DNA of 64,000 bases. It comes from Streptomyces smyrnaeus. GTDB taxonomy: Bacteria > Actinomycetota > Actinomycetes > Streptomycetales > Streptomycetaceae. The notes beneath the pieces are model-generated. The model worked only from the letters and a program-made list of their open reading frames with translations. It ran no database searches and was not told the DNA's origin. The stretch lies in the NCBI RefSeq assembly GCF_017676345.1, contig NZ_JAFFZM010000001.1:186001-250000 (forward strand), given 5' to 3'. A program made the translations under genes and the position numbers. The stretch's first letter is position 1. Each line of letters starts with the position of its first letter. Positions 7,684-15,630 of the stretch are shown here, piece after piece.

Positions 7684-10600
7684 GCGGTGATGATCCCTGC
7701 GATGGCTCGTACGGTGGGGTTCTCGATGAGGGTCGCGATGGGCAGCTCGGTGTCGAACTCCCGGCGCACCCGGGCGGCGAGCTGCACGCCGACGAGCGAG
7801 TTGCCGCCGAGCGCGAAGAAGTCGTCGTCCATCCCGATGTCGTCGATGCCCAGCGCCTCGGACCACAGCCGCGCCAGCCGCCGGTGGGTGTCGGCCGGTG
7901 CCGCGCCGTTGTCCCGCTCCGGCTCACGGGCGGCGGGTACCGGCGGCCGGGTGCCGTCGGCGGTGGTGGCCGCCGGGAGGGCGTTCGGCTGCCCCGCGTC
8001 CGCGATCACGTCCTGGGTGAGCGCTTCGACGGCGCGCAACCGCCGCTCCATGCCCTCGGGGATGACGACGACCTGGGGCCCGACGCGGTCGCCGAGAATG
8101 TGCCAGAGCGCCTGGACGCCCTCCTCGGGGCGGATCGCGAACTCACCACCGAGGCCCTGTGCGGCGGACTGCCCACCGGGGTCGGGGGGAGTGTCGCTGC
8201 TGTCCGCGGGGTGCGCGGCGGCGGTGATGCCGCGCCGGAACTCCTCGGGGTCCCGGACCCGTACCGTGTAGCCGGTCACATCCACGATCTCGCGGCCCTC
8301 GTCGTCGGTGAGGGTCAGATCGAAGGTCACCATGTTCCGGTGCGTGCTGCGCCGCCGCGAGTACACATGGACCGTCGCCGGCAGCGGGCCCCGCACCGTG
8401 ATGCTGCTGATGGAGAACGGCAGATAGCTCTGCCCCGTCGGACCGAGCTCCGGCAGATAGACGGAGTTGGAGGTCGCCGCGTCGAACAGCGCCGGATGGA
8501 GCGGGTGGTCGGCCAGTTCGGCGAGATACGGTTCCGGCATCTCGATCCGGGCCAGCGTCGAGGAGTCGTCGCGCCGCAGCTCCGCCAGGTTCGACCAGCG
8601 CGGCCCGAAGTCGACCAGGCCGAGCTCCGGGTAGTAGGACTCGGTGTCCGGCTTGACGACGGGAAAGCACTCCCGCAGCACGCCCAGGTCGTGCACCTGC
8701 GCCTTGGCCTTGGGTGCCCTGTGGAGCTGTCCCGTCGCATGCTGCGTCCACTCCCCCTCCTCGTCGGTGCGGCTGGCGACGGTGAAGTGGTAGCCGCCGC
8801 TCTCGGGGACGAGGGAGGTCCGCAGTGTGGTGCGGCCGTGGAGTGCGAGAACGGAGAGGAAGGTGACGTCGGTCAGCACCAGCCGGTCGTCCGCAACCGG
8901 ATCGTCCAGCAGCGCGTCCGCACCTGCCGCGCGGGCCATCTCCAGATAGCCCGTCGCGGGCCACACCGGCGTGTCGGCCACCCGGTGTTCGCGGGAGACC
9001 CAGTGCGTCTCACCGTCCAGCACGAGGCGGTAGGTGATGCTGCCGTCGGCGTTGTCGCTGCGCTCGCCGAGGAGAGGCCCGTCGACCGTGCCCGGTGCGT
9101 GTCCGGTGTCGCGGGCGTCACCGGCGTGGACGTCGCCGGTGTCGTGGGCGTCGCCGGGGCGTGGGTGGTCAGCTGCTCCGTGCCCGTTCGACATGGCGAG
9201 GGAGCCCACGTCCCCCGCCGGGTTGCCGGTCTGCAGGGCGCGGAAGGCGGCCGGGGCGAGAGCGTCCGCCTTGGCGGCCATGCCGACCTCGGCCCAGGCG
9301 TCCCAGTTGACGGAAACGGTGAAGCCGGGCCCCTCCGCCGCGCGGGCGTGCGCGTAGGCGTCCATGAAGGCGTTGGCCGACGCGTAGTCGGTCTGGCCGA
9401 GGTTCCCGGCGACGGAGGTGATGGAGGAGAAGAGCACCATCAGCTCCACCCGCTCCCCCAGCAGCCGGTCCAGTACCAGCGTGCCCGACACCTTGGCCGC
9501 CATCACCCGCTCGGCTTCCGCCCGGGTCTTGAGCGCCAGCAGGCCGCCGCCCGGGACGCCTGCGGTGTGGAAGACCCCGTCGAACGCGCCGAACTGCCGC
9601 TCCCCGCGCTCCACCACGGCCCGCATCGCGGCCTCGTCCGCCACATCCGCGCGGCACACCAGCACGTCGGCGCCGTACTCCTCGATCCGGCGCAGCCGCC
9701 GTACCGTCTCGCGCACGGAGTCGTCTGCGCCTCCGGCCGAGGCGTCGGCGGCAGCGGTGTCGGCGCCTCGCGCCGGGTCGCCGGTGAGCAGCCGGTCCCA
9801 CTCCGCCCGGTCGGGGAACGGCGTGCGGGCGGTCAGTACGAGGCGGGCGCGTACGGCCTTGGCCAGGCCCTCGGCCACCGCCAGCCCGATGCCGCCGAGG
9901 CCACCGGTGATCAGATAGGTGCCGCGCTCGCGCAGCGGCCCCGCGGCTCCCTTGACCCGCGGCTCGGGGACCTGGCCGTAGCCGAGCAGCCAGCGTCTGC
10001 GGCCCCGCATCGCGACCCAGCGGTCACCGCAGGCGGCGAACGGCGGGGCGGGCCGCCCGGCCCTGGCCAGCTCCTCCCACAGCCCCTGCTCGAAGCGGTC
10101 CTCGGCCACGTCCAGGCACCGGACAGTGATCTCCGGCAGCTCCTTGGCCATCACGTCGCACACCCCGGTCACCGCGGCCCGCGCGGGGGCGACCGGTTCC
10201 GCACCGGAGACGGCGCGCAGCCGGGAGCCGACCACGTCCCAGCGCATTCCGGACACCGAGGCCGAGCCGCGGTCGGCGAACGCCTGGGCGAGGTGCAGCA
10301 CGCTGAAGAAGCCGAGGTCCAGCCATCCGCCGACGTCGTCGGGACCGTACTTCGCGGTCGAGGGCTCCTGCCCGCCGAAGACAGCTGGCGGGCCCCACAA
10401 CCAGCCGTGCAGGACCCGTGCGGGCAACAGACCGTCGGCGGTCAGGGAGTCGGCGAGCGCGTCGTAGTCCTCCCGGACGCCGGGGCGCAGTACATAGCGG
10501 CTGCCCGTGAGCCGTTCGAACCGTTCGCCCGGTTCGGCGGTCACCACTTGGGCGCCGGCACTTCGCAGCCGGTTGACGATGCCGTCCAGGCCGTCGCCCC

Positions 10601-13574
10601 TGCGGAAGACCAGCCAGGTGCCGGTCGGCGAGCCGGTGCCGTGAGGCGGGGCGGGGTCCTCGCGCCATTCGGGGCGGAAGAGCGCCCGTTCGATGGGCCG
10701 CCGCCCCTCGTCGGGCTGCGGCGGCTGCTCCTCGGGGGCGGCGGAGGCCGCAGGCTGCTCGACAGGGTCCAGCCAGTGGACGGTGCGCTGGAAGCGATAG
10801 GTGGGCAGCGGCACCCGACGCCAGTTCTCGCCCCGGTAGCCGGCCCAGTCGACATCGGCGCCCGCAGCCCACAGGTCGGCCACGGCCCGGGCCAGACAGC
10901 GCGGGCCGTCGTCGGCGCCCTGCGGCAGCGGCATCGTCGGCACCACGGTACGGTCCCGGCTGCCGGAGGCGACCGCCTGGGCGCGGGTCAGCCCGGTGAG
11001 CACCTGGCCGGGGCCCGCCTCGACGAACAGCAGTTCGCTGTCCTCCAGCAGCAGTGCGACGCTGGGCGCGAATTGGACGGGCGCGCGCAGATGCCGCGTC
11101 CAGTAGTCGGGGTCGACCGCCTGCTCGTCGGTGATCCACTCGCCGGTGGTGTTGGAGACGAACGGCAGTTGCGGAGCGCGCAGTTCGACCTTGGACAGCT
11201 CGGCGGCGAACGGTTCCAGCGCGGGCTCCATCATGGCCGAGTGGAACGCGTGCGAGGTGTGCAGCCGATGGCCGGTCACGCCGCGTTCGGCCAGTGCCGC
11301 CTGCGCGGCGTCCACCGCCGCTTCCGGTCCGGACAGCACGGTCAGCCGGGCGCCGTTGTAGGCGGCGATGTCGCAGCCCGCCAGCCCCTCGACCGCTTCC
11401 GGCGGCGCGGGCACGGCCAGCATGCTGCCGCCGGGCAGCTCCTGGACCAGCGCGCCGCGCCGCACCACCAGCCGCACGGCGTCGGCGAGCGTGAACACAC
11501 CGGCGAGGCAGGCTGCGACGTATTCGCCGACGCTGTGGCCGACCATGGCGGCCGGGCGCAGTCCCCACGCCAGCAGCTGCCGTGCCATCGCGTACTCGAC
11601 GGTGAACAGCGCGGGCTGGGCCATGCTGGTGCGGGTCAGCCGCTCGGCGGCACCGCGCTCGTCGGCGGCGAACATCACCTCGCGCAGGTCGGTGTCCAGC
11701 AGCGGGCGCGCCAGCTCGGCGCACTCGTCGACGGCCGCGCGGAAGACCGGTTCCTGCTCGTAGCAGCGGTGGCCCATGCCGAGGTGCTGGGAGCCCTGGC
11801 CGGGGAAGAGGAAGGCGACCGGCGCTCCTTCAGCGGGTGCCGGGGCTCCCCCTCCCCCGGCCTGTGGCCGGGAGCTCGCCCCGGTCCGGACGGCGCGGCG
11901 GAGCGCGGCGGGGGCGCCTTCCGTACCGGGGACCACGGCGACCCGGTGCCGGAAGTGCGGGCGGCCCAGGCTCAGTGTCGCGGCGACATCGGCCGGGTCC
12001 TGTTCGGGGTGGGCGTCGAGGTGGTCGGCGAGACGGCGGGTGGCGTCGGCGAGCGCTTCGGGGGTCCGCGCCGACACGGGAAGCAGCAACGGGCGCTGCC
12101 GGGCCGGCTCGACGGGTGCGGCCGACGCGGCGGACACGGCCGAGTCGGCTGAGGCGGCCGAGTCGGCGGGCCGGGTGTCGGCGGGTGCGGAGAAACGTTT
12201 CGGCTCGGGGTGGGCGGGCGGCTGCTCCACCACCACGTGCGCGTTGGTGCCGCCGACCCCGAAGGAGCTGACGGCCGCGAGCCGGACGTCGTGGTGCGCC
12301 GGCCAGTCGGACAGCTCGGTGTTGACGTAGAAGGGGCCGTGCTCGAAGTCGATGGCCGGGTTGGGCCGGGTGTAGTTGATGCTCGGCGGTATGCGGCCGG
12401 TCCGGAGGGCAAGGACGGTCTTGACGAGCCCGATGACGCCCGCTGCGGGCCCCAGGTGGCCGACGTTGCCCTTGACGGAGCCGATCGGGCAGACGCGGAC
12501 GCCGGTCATACCCAGGTCGCGGTAGGCGCGGGTGAGCGCGTTCACCTCGATGGGGTCACCGACCCGGGTGCCGGTGCCGTGCGCCTCGACATAGCCGATG
12601 GCGGCGGGATCGAGGCCGTGGGCGCGCATCGCCCGCCGGATGAGCAGGGCCTGACCCTCGACGCTGGGCGCCGTGAACCCGGCCTTGAGGGCGCCGTCGT
12701 TGTTGACGGCGGAGGCCCGGATGACGGCATGGACGTGGTCGCCGGCGGCCACCGCGTCGACGTACCGCTTCAGCACGACGGTACCGACCCCGGTGCCGAA
12801 GATCGTCCCGTCCGCGTCGGCGTCGAAGGGGCGGACCCGACCGGTGACGGAGAACATGCCGCCCTCGGCCGAGTGGTAGCCGGTCTTGCGCGGCAGCTCG
12901 ACCTGGACGCCGCCCGCCACGGCGGCGTCGCACTCACCGCCCAGCAGCGCCTGGCACGCCATGTGCACGGCGACCAGCGACGTGGAGCAGGCGGTCGCCA
13001 CGTTCACGCTCGGTCCGGTGAGGCCGAGTTGGTGCGAGACGGCAGTGGTGAGGTAGTCGGCGGCGTTGGCGACGATGACGCCCACCTCGCCGAGGAAGGC
13101 GGTGGCCTCGGGGTGGGTGTTGACGTTCCACTCCCGGTAGAAGTTGGGCGCGCCACCGCCGTAGACGCCGACCGTGCCGGGGACCTGGAACGGGTCGTAA
13201 CCCGCGTGTTCGAGGGCCGTGTAGGCGGACTCCAGGAAGAGCCGGTGCTGCGGGTCGCGTACCTGTGCCTCGCGGGGAGTCAGGCCGAAGAAGCGGGCGT
13301 CGAATTCGGCCACGTCGTCGAGGACCGGTTTGGCCCTTATGTAATGCGGGTCCGCCAGTACGGAGGCGGGGATGCCGGCCGCACGCAGCTCCTCCTCGCT
13401 GAACCGGGTCACCGACTCCGCACCGGCCGTCAGGTTGGCCCAGAAGGTGTCCAGATCGGCGCTGCCGGGCACCCTCAGCGCCATGCCGACGACGGCTATG
13501 GCGTCCTCCCGGCCCCGAGCGCCTCGGCCGTTCCCGGATGTGCCGGCCGGCCCCCGTGGGTTCGTACTGTGCAC
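7680..13574 (-). CDS. Modular type I polyketide synthase, KS-AT-KR-DH-ACP
   Basis: This 1,964-residue protein is one PKS module. KS (about 24-450) has Cys196 in TACSTS, His332 in EAHGTGT and His373 in KGNVGH. AT (about 585-880) has GHSVG with Ser681 and the HAFH motif at 775-778, which normally means malonyl-CoA. A structural/catalytic KR (about 965-1430) has GGLGGIG at 1224-1230 and the active residues Lys1361, Ser1384, Tyr1397 and Asn1401. A DH-like hot-dog region (about 1500-1775) has His1530 and Asp1698, but the glycine of HxxxGxxxxP is Asp. ACP (about 1895-1960) carries Ser1926 in GGNSL. KR before DH is the reverse of the usual order. The start is GTG at 13574 behind AAGGGGG. No loading or TE domain is present. 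Confidence 0.95.
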   Translation of the reverse strand: MHSTNPRGPAGTSGNGRGARGREDAIAVVGMALRVPGSADLDTFWANLTAGAESVTRFSEEELRAAGIPASVLADPHYIRAKPVLDDVAEFDARFFGLTPREAQVRDPQHRLFLESAYTALEHAGYDPFQVPGTVGVYGGGAPNFYREWNVNTHPEATAFLGEVGVIVANAADYLTTAVSHQLGLTGPSVNVATACSTSLVAVHMACQALLGGECDAAVAGGVQVELPRKTGYHSAEGGMFSVTGRVRPFDADADGTIFGTGVGTVVLKRYVDAVAAGDHVHAVIRASAVNNDGALKAGFTAPSVEGQALLIRRAMRAHGLDPAAIGYVEAHGTGTRVGDPIEVNALTRAYRDLGMTGVRVCPIGSVKGNVGHLGPAAGVIGLVKTVLALRTGRIPPSINYTRPNPAIDFEHGPFYVNTELSDWPAHHDVRLAAVSSFGVGGTNAHVVVEQPPAHPEPKRFSAPADTRPADSAASADSAVSAASAAPVEPARQRPLLLPVSARTPEALADATRRLADHLDAHPEQDPADVAATLSLGRPHFRHRVAVVPGTEGAPAALRRAVRTGASSRPQAGGGGAPAPAEGAPVAFLFPGQGSQHLGMGHRCYEQEPVFRAAVDECAELARPLLDTDLREVMFAADERGAAERLTRTSMAQPALFTVEYAMARQLLAWGLRPAAMVGHSVGEYVAACLAGVFTLADAVRLVVRRGALVQELPGGSMLAVPAPPEAVEGLAGCDIAAYNGARLTVLSGPEAAVDAAQAALAERGVTGHRLHTSHAFHSAMMEPALEPFAAELSKVELRAPQLPFVSNTTGEWITDEQAVDPDYWTRHLRAPVQFAPSVALLLEDSELLFVEAGPGQVLTGLTRAQAVASGSRDRTVVPTMPLPQGADDGPRCLARAVADLWAAGADVDWAGYRGENWRRVPLPTYRFQRTVHWLDPVEQPAASAAPEEQPPQPDEGRRPIERALFRPEWREDPAPPHGTGSPTGTWLVFRRGDGLDGIVNRLRSAGAQVVTAEPGERFERLTGSRYVLRPGVREDYDALADSLTADGLLPARVLHGWLWGPPAVFGGQEPSTAKYGPDDVGGWLDLGFFSVLHLAQAFADRGSASVSGMRWDVVGSRLRAVSGAEPVAPARAAVTGVCDVMAKELPEITVRCLDVAEDRFEQGLWEELARAGRPAPPFAACGDRWVAMRGRRRWLLGYGQVPEPRVKGAAGPLRERGTYLITGGLGGIGLAVAEGLAKAVRARLVLTARTPFPDRAEWDRLLTGDPARGADTAAADASAGGADDSVRETVRRLRRIEEYGADVLVCRADVADEAAMRAVVERGERQFGAFDGVFHTAGVPGGGLLALKTRAEAERVMAAKVSGTLVLDRLLGERVELMVLFSSITSVAGNLGQTDYASANAFMDAYAHARAAEGPGFTVSVNWDAWAEVGMAAKADALAPAAFRALQTGNPAGDVGSLAMSNGHGAADHPRPGDAHDTGDVHAGDARDTGHAPGTVDGPLLGERSDNADGSITYRLVLDGETHWVSREHRVADTPVWPATGYLEMARAAGADALLDDPVADDRLVLTDVTFLSVLALHGRTTLRTSLVPESGGYHFTVASRTDEEGEWTQHATGQLHRAPKAKAQVHDLGVLRECFPVVKPDTESYYPELGLVDFGPRWSNLAELRRDDSSTLARIEMPEPYLAELADHPLHPALFDAATSNSVYLPELGPTGQSYLPFSISSITVRGPLPATVHVYSRRRSTHRNMVTFDLTLTDDEGREIVDVTGYTVRVRDPEEFRRGITAAAHPADSSDTPPDPGGQSAAQGLGGEFAIRPEEGVQALWHILGDRVGPQVVVIPEGMERRLRAVEALTQDVIADAGQPNALPAATTADGTRPPVPAAREPERDNGAAPADTHRRLARLWSEALGIDDIGMDDDFFALGGNSLVGVQLAARVRREFDTELPIATLIENPTVRAIAGIITA

Positions 13575-13715
13575 CGCGCAGCCCCCTTACCTGATGTCCG
13601 TGCATCCTCCGCCGCCCCCAACTCACCCGTCAATGCGTACAGTTCGACAATGACGTACGGCGGGCCGCGCTGTCGGCGCGCCGAGCGGGTGGACCGCCGA
13701 GGGAGGAGAGCACCG
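13575..13715. promoter_or_regulatory. Divergent PKS / VOC intergenic region
   Basis: This 141-bp region must hold promoters for the PKS operon (minus) and the VOC gene (plus). The least GC-rich stretch, about 13630-13660 (around GCGTACAGTTCGACAATGACG), contains TTGACG and TTGTCG when read on the minus strand, either of which could be a -35 box for the PKS. I cannot assign -10 boxes with confidence. Confidence 0.3.
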
Positions 13716-14522
13716 GTGCCCGAGCCCATGTCCTACCCACCGGGGGCGCCCTGCTGGGCCGAGCTGCACACCCCCGACCAGGCCGCGTCCGAGCGGTTCT
13801 ACACAGCGGTGCTGGGGTGGGGGCATCTGCATGCGGGACCGGCGTACGACCACTACGGATACGCCACCTGGCAGCGGCACATGGTGGCCGGTATCGCACC
13901 GTTCGAGCCCGGAACCGACGGGGACGGCGAGGAGACGGCGAGCTGGATCGTCTCCTTCACGGCCGACAGCGCCGACGAGCTCGCCGACCGGGTGGTGGCG
14001 GCGGGCGGCGAGGTCACCCATGGCCCCGAGGACTTCGGTGTGCTCGGGCGCGCCGTCGTGGCGGTGGACCCCGCGGGCGCCCATGTCGGCTTCTGGCAGC
14101 CCCGGGCGCATCTGGGCACCGGCCTGTACCGCGAACCGTCCGCGCTGTGCTGGGCGGAGCTCGCCGTGCACGACACCGGCGCGGCGGACCGCTTCTACGA
14201 GGCGGTGCTGGGCCTGCGGACCACCGAGTACACCGCTGCGGGCGAGGAGCACTACGCGGCCTTCCGGCTGCCTGCCCGGGCGGCGGACGAGCCGCTCGGG
14301 GAGGCGGTGGCGGGCCGGACCGTGCTGGGAGCGGAGCAGCGCGAAGCGGAGCCCTTCTGGATGCCCTACTTCGGCACCCGGGACGCGAAGGAGACCGCGT
14401 CGGTGGCCCGGCGGGAGGGCGCCACCGTGCTGTACGAGGGGGCGAACGGGGAGGGGCGGGGTGTCGCCGTACTCCGCGATCCGCAGGGTGCGGTTCTCGC
14501 GCTGCTCGAACTCCCCGCCTGA
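13716..14522 (+). CDS. VOC family protein, two glyoxalase-like domains
   Basis: Started at GTG 13716, 7 bases after GGGAGGAG, the protein has 268 residues. It holds two VOC (glyoxalase/bleomycin-resistance/dioxygenase) repeats, about 8-125 and 138-265. Each begins with a CWAEL motif (GAPCWAELHTPD and SALCWAELAVHD) followed by a FYxAVLG helix and ends with a DPxGA strand. VOC proteins bind metals or small ligands and include glyoxalases, extradiol dioxygenases and drug-binding resistance proteins; this one cannot be placed more exactly. It lies divergent to the PKS, so a link to the polyketide (for example self-protection) is possible but unproven. An ATG 12 bases downstream is an alternative start. 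Confidence 0.85.
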   Translation: MPEPMSYPPGAPCWAELHTPDQAASERFYTAVLGWGHLHAGPAYDHYGYATWQRHMVAGIAPFEPGTDGDGEETASWIVSFTADSADELADRVVAAGGEVTHGPEDFGVLGRAVVAVDPAGAHVGFWQPRAHLGTGLYREPSALCWAELAVHDTGAADRFYEAVLGLRTTEYTAAGEEHYAAFRLPARAADEPLGEAVAGRTVLGAEQREAEPFWMPYFGTRDAKETASVARREGATVLYEGANGEGRGVAVLRDPQGAVLALLELPA

Positions 14523-14524
14523 AG

Positions 14525-14578
14525 AGGAGCCGCCGCCTCAAGGGGAGCCGCCACCTGAGGGGGAGCCGCCACCTGAGG
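14525..14578. repeat. 18-bp tandem repeat, about three copies
   Basis: Two exact copies of GGGAGCCGCCACCTGAGG (14543-14560, 14561-14578) follow a diverged copy (14525-14542). The array starts right after the VOC stop codon. The unit length equals six codons, and one frame reads a Pro-Pro-Pro-Glu/Gln-Gly repeat. It is not translated in the VOC frame. Confidence 0.75.
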
Positions 14579-14716
14579 GGAGCGCGCAGCGGACGCCGAG
14601 CCTCCGCCGGGAATTGTTGGTCGGCAGGCTGGAGCAGCCCCTGTCCAGCAAGTAGGGTGCGCGCCCATCGCCGTCGAGAGAACGGTGTGTGAGCCGCGAC
14701 GTTGTGGAGGTAGTGG

Positions 14717-15466
14717 ATGAGCGCGGGCTCGATCTTCTTGTGGGAACTTCTCGGTACCTCGATACTGGTCATGCTGGGTACCGGCGTTGTCGCCAACAAC
14801 GTACTGCGCAGGACGAACGGCACCGGCGGGGGCGTGCTGTTCGTCAACATCGGCTGGGGCTTCGCGGTCTTCACGGGCGCGAGTCTGGCGGCGCCCAGCG
14901 GCGCGCACCTCAACCCGGCCATCACGCTCGCCCTCGCCGTGGCCGACAAGACCGAGTGGTCCGATGTGCCCATATACATGCTGGCGCAGATGCTCGGCGG
15001 TGTCATAGGCGCGGTGCTGTGCTGGGCCACGTACAAGCTGCAGTTCGACGACCACGACGACCCGGCGGGCACGCTCGGCGTGTTCTCGACGGCGCCGACG
15101 ATCCGCAACAGCTTCTGGAACGTGGTCACCGAGGTGCTGGGCACCTTCGTGCTGGTCGCCTTCGTGCTCTTCTCCCCCACGTTCAAGCCCGGGGACGGCA
15201 ACGGCGGCATTCCCGACTTCGGCAACTCCGCACTGGGCTACGCGGGTGTGGCCTTCGTCGTGCTGGTGATCGGCACCTCGCTGGGCGGGCCGACCGGTTA
15301 CGCCATCAACCCGGCCCGTGACCTCGGCCCGCGGCTCGCCTACGCCTTCGTCCTCCCCATCAAGGGCAAGGGCAAGGCCGACTGGGCCTACTCCTGGGTC
15401 CCGGTCGCCGGTCCCCTCCTGGGCGGTGTGCTGGCGGCTCTGCTGTATCTGGCCTACCCGGCCTAG
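14717..15466 (+). CDS. MIP family channel, aquaglyceroporin (GlpF-like)
   Basis: This 249-residue integral membrane protein has the two half-membrane NPA loops of the aquaporin family, AHLNPAITL and GYAINPARDLGP. The Asp after the second NPAR and the long loop before it fit the glycerol-conducting GlpF branch. Six hydrophobic spans are visible. The start is ATG at 14717, with GGAGG 9 bases upstream. GlpF lets glycerol and related small polyols cross the cytoplasmic membrane. No glycerol kinase or glycerol-3-phosphate dehydrogenase adjoins it, so it appears to be a solitary channel. A strong hairpin follows the stop. Confidence 0.92.
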   Translation: MSAGSIFLWELLGTSILVMLGTGVVANNVLRRTNGTGGGVLFVNIGWGFAVFTGASLAAPSGAHLNPAITLALAVADKTEWSDVPIYMLAQMLGGVIGAVLCWATYKLQFDDHDDPAGTLGVFSTAPTIRNSFWNVVTEVLGTFVLVAFVLFSPTFKPGDGNGGIPDFGNSALGYAGVAFVVLVIGTSLGGPTGYAINPARDLGPRLAYAFVLPIKGKGKADWAYSWVPVAGPLLGGVLAALLYLAYPA

Positions 15467-15501
15467 TCGACATCCGGCCCACCCGGCGGGTCCGCCGCGA
15501 C

Positions 15502-15523
15502 GAGCCACTCCTACGGGTGGCTC
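15502..15523 (+). terminator. Hairpin after the aquaporin gene
   Basis: A perfect 7-bp stem, GAGCCAC and GTGGCTC, with an 8-base loop, 36 bases downstream of the aquaporin stop. Confidence 0.5.
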
Positions 15524-15568
15524 ATGGGCGATGCGGCGGGTCCGGTGGGGGCGCGAGCGATTTGATCT

Positions 15569-15603
15569 GACCCGGTGGTGGCCACGACCGCCGCCACCGG
15601 GTC
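15569..15603 (+). terminator. Second hairpin upstream of the 5'-nucleotidase gene
   Basis: A perfect 10-bp stem, GACCCGGTGG and CCACCGGGTC, with a 15-base loop. It lies 27 bases before the TTG start of the next gene, so it may act as a second terminator, or as a leader structure or operator of that gene. Confidence 0.45.
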
Positions 15604-15630
15604 GGATCCGCACTCGCGAAAGGCACCCCG

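Noticed and set aside
7524..12152. 1,542-codon plus-strand open frame
   Set aside because: It lies fully antisense to the PKS, whose motifs are intact. The translation has no recognisable domain and reflects high GC with few stops.
12210..13715. Long upstream extension of the VOC frame
   Set aside because: It is antisense to the PKS KS domain. The GTG at 13716 has the ribosome site and starts the conserved domain.
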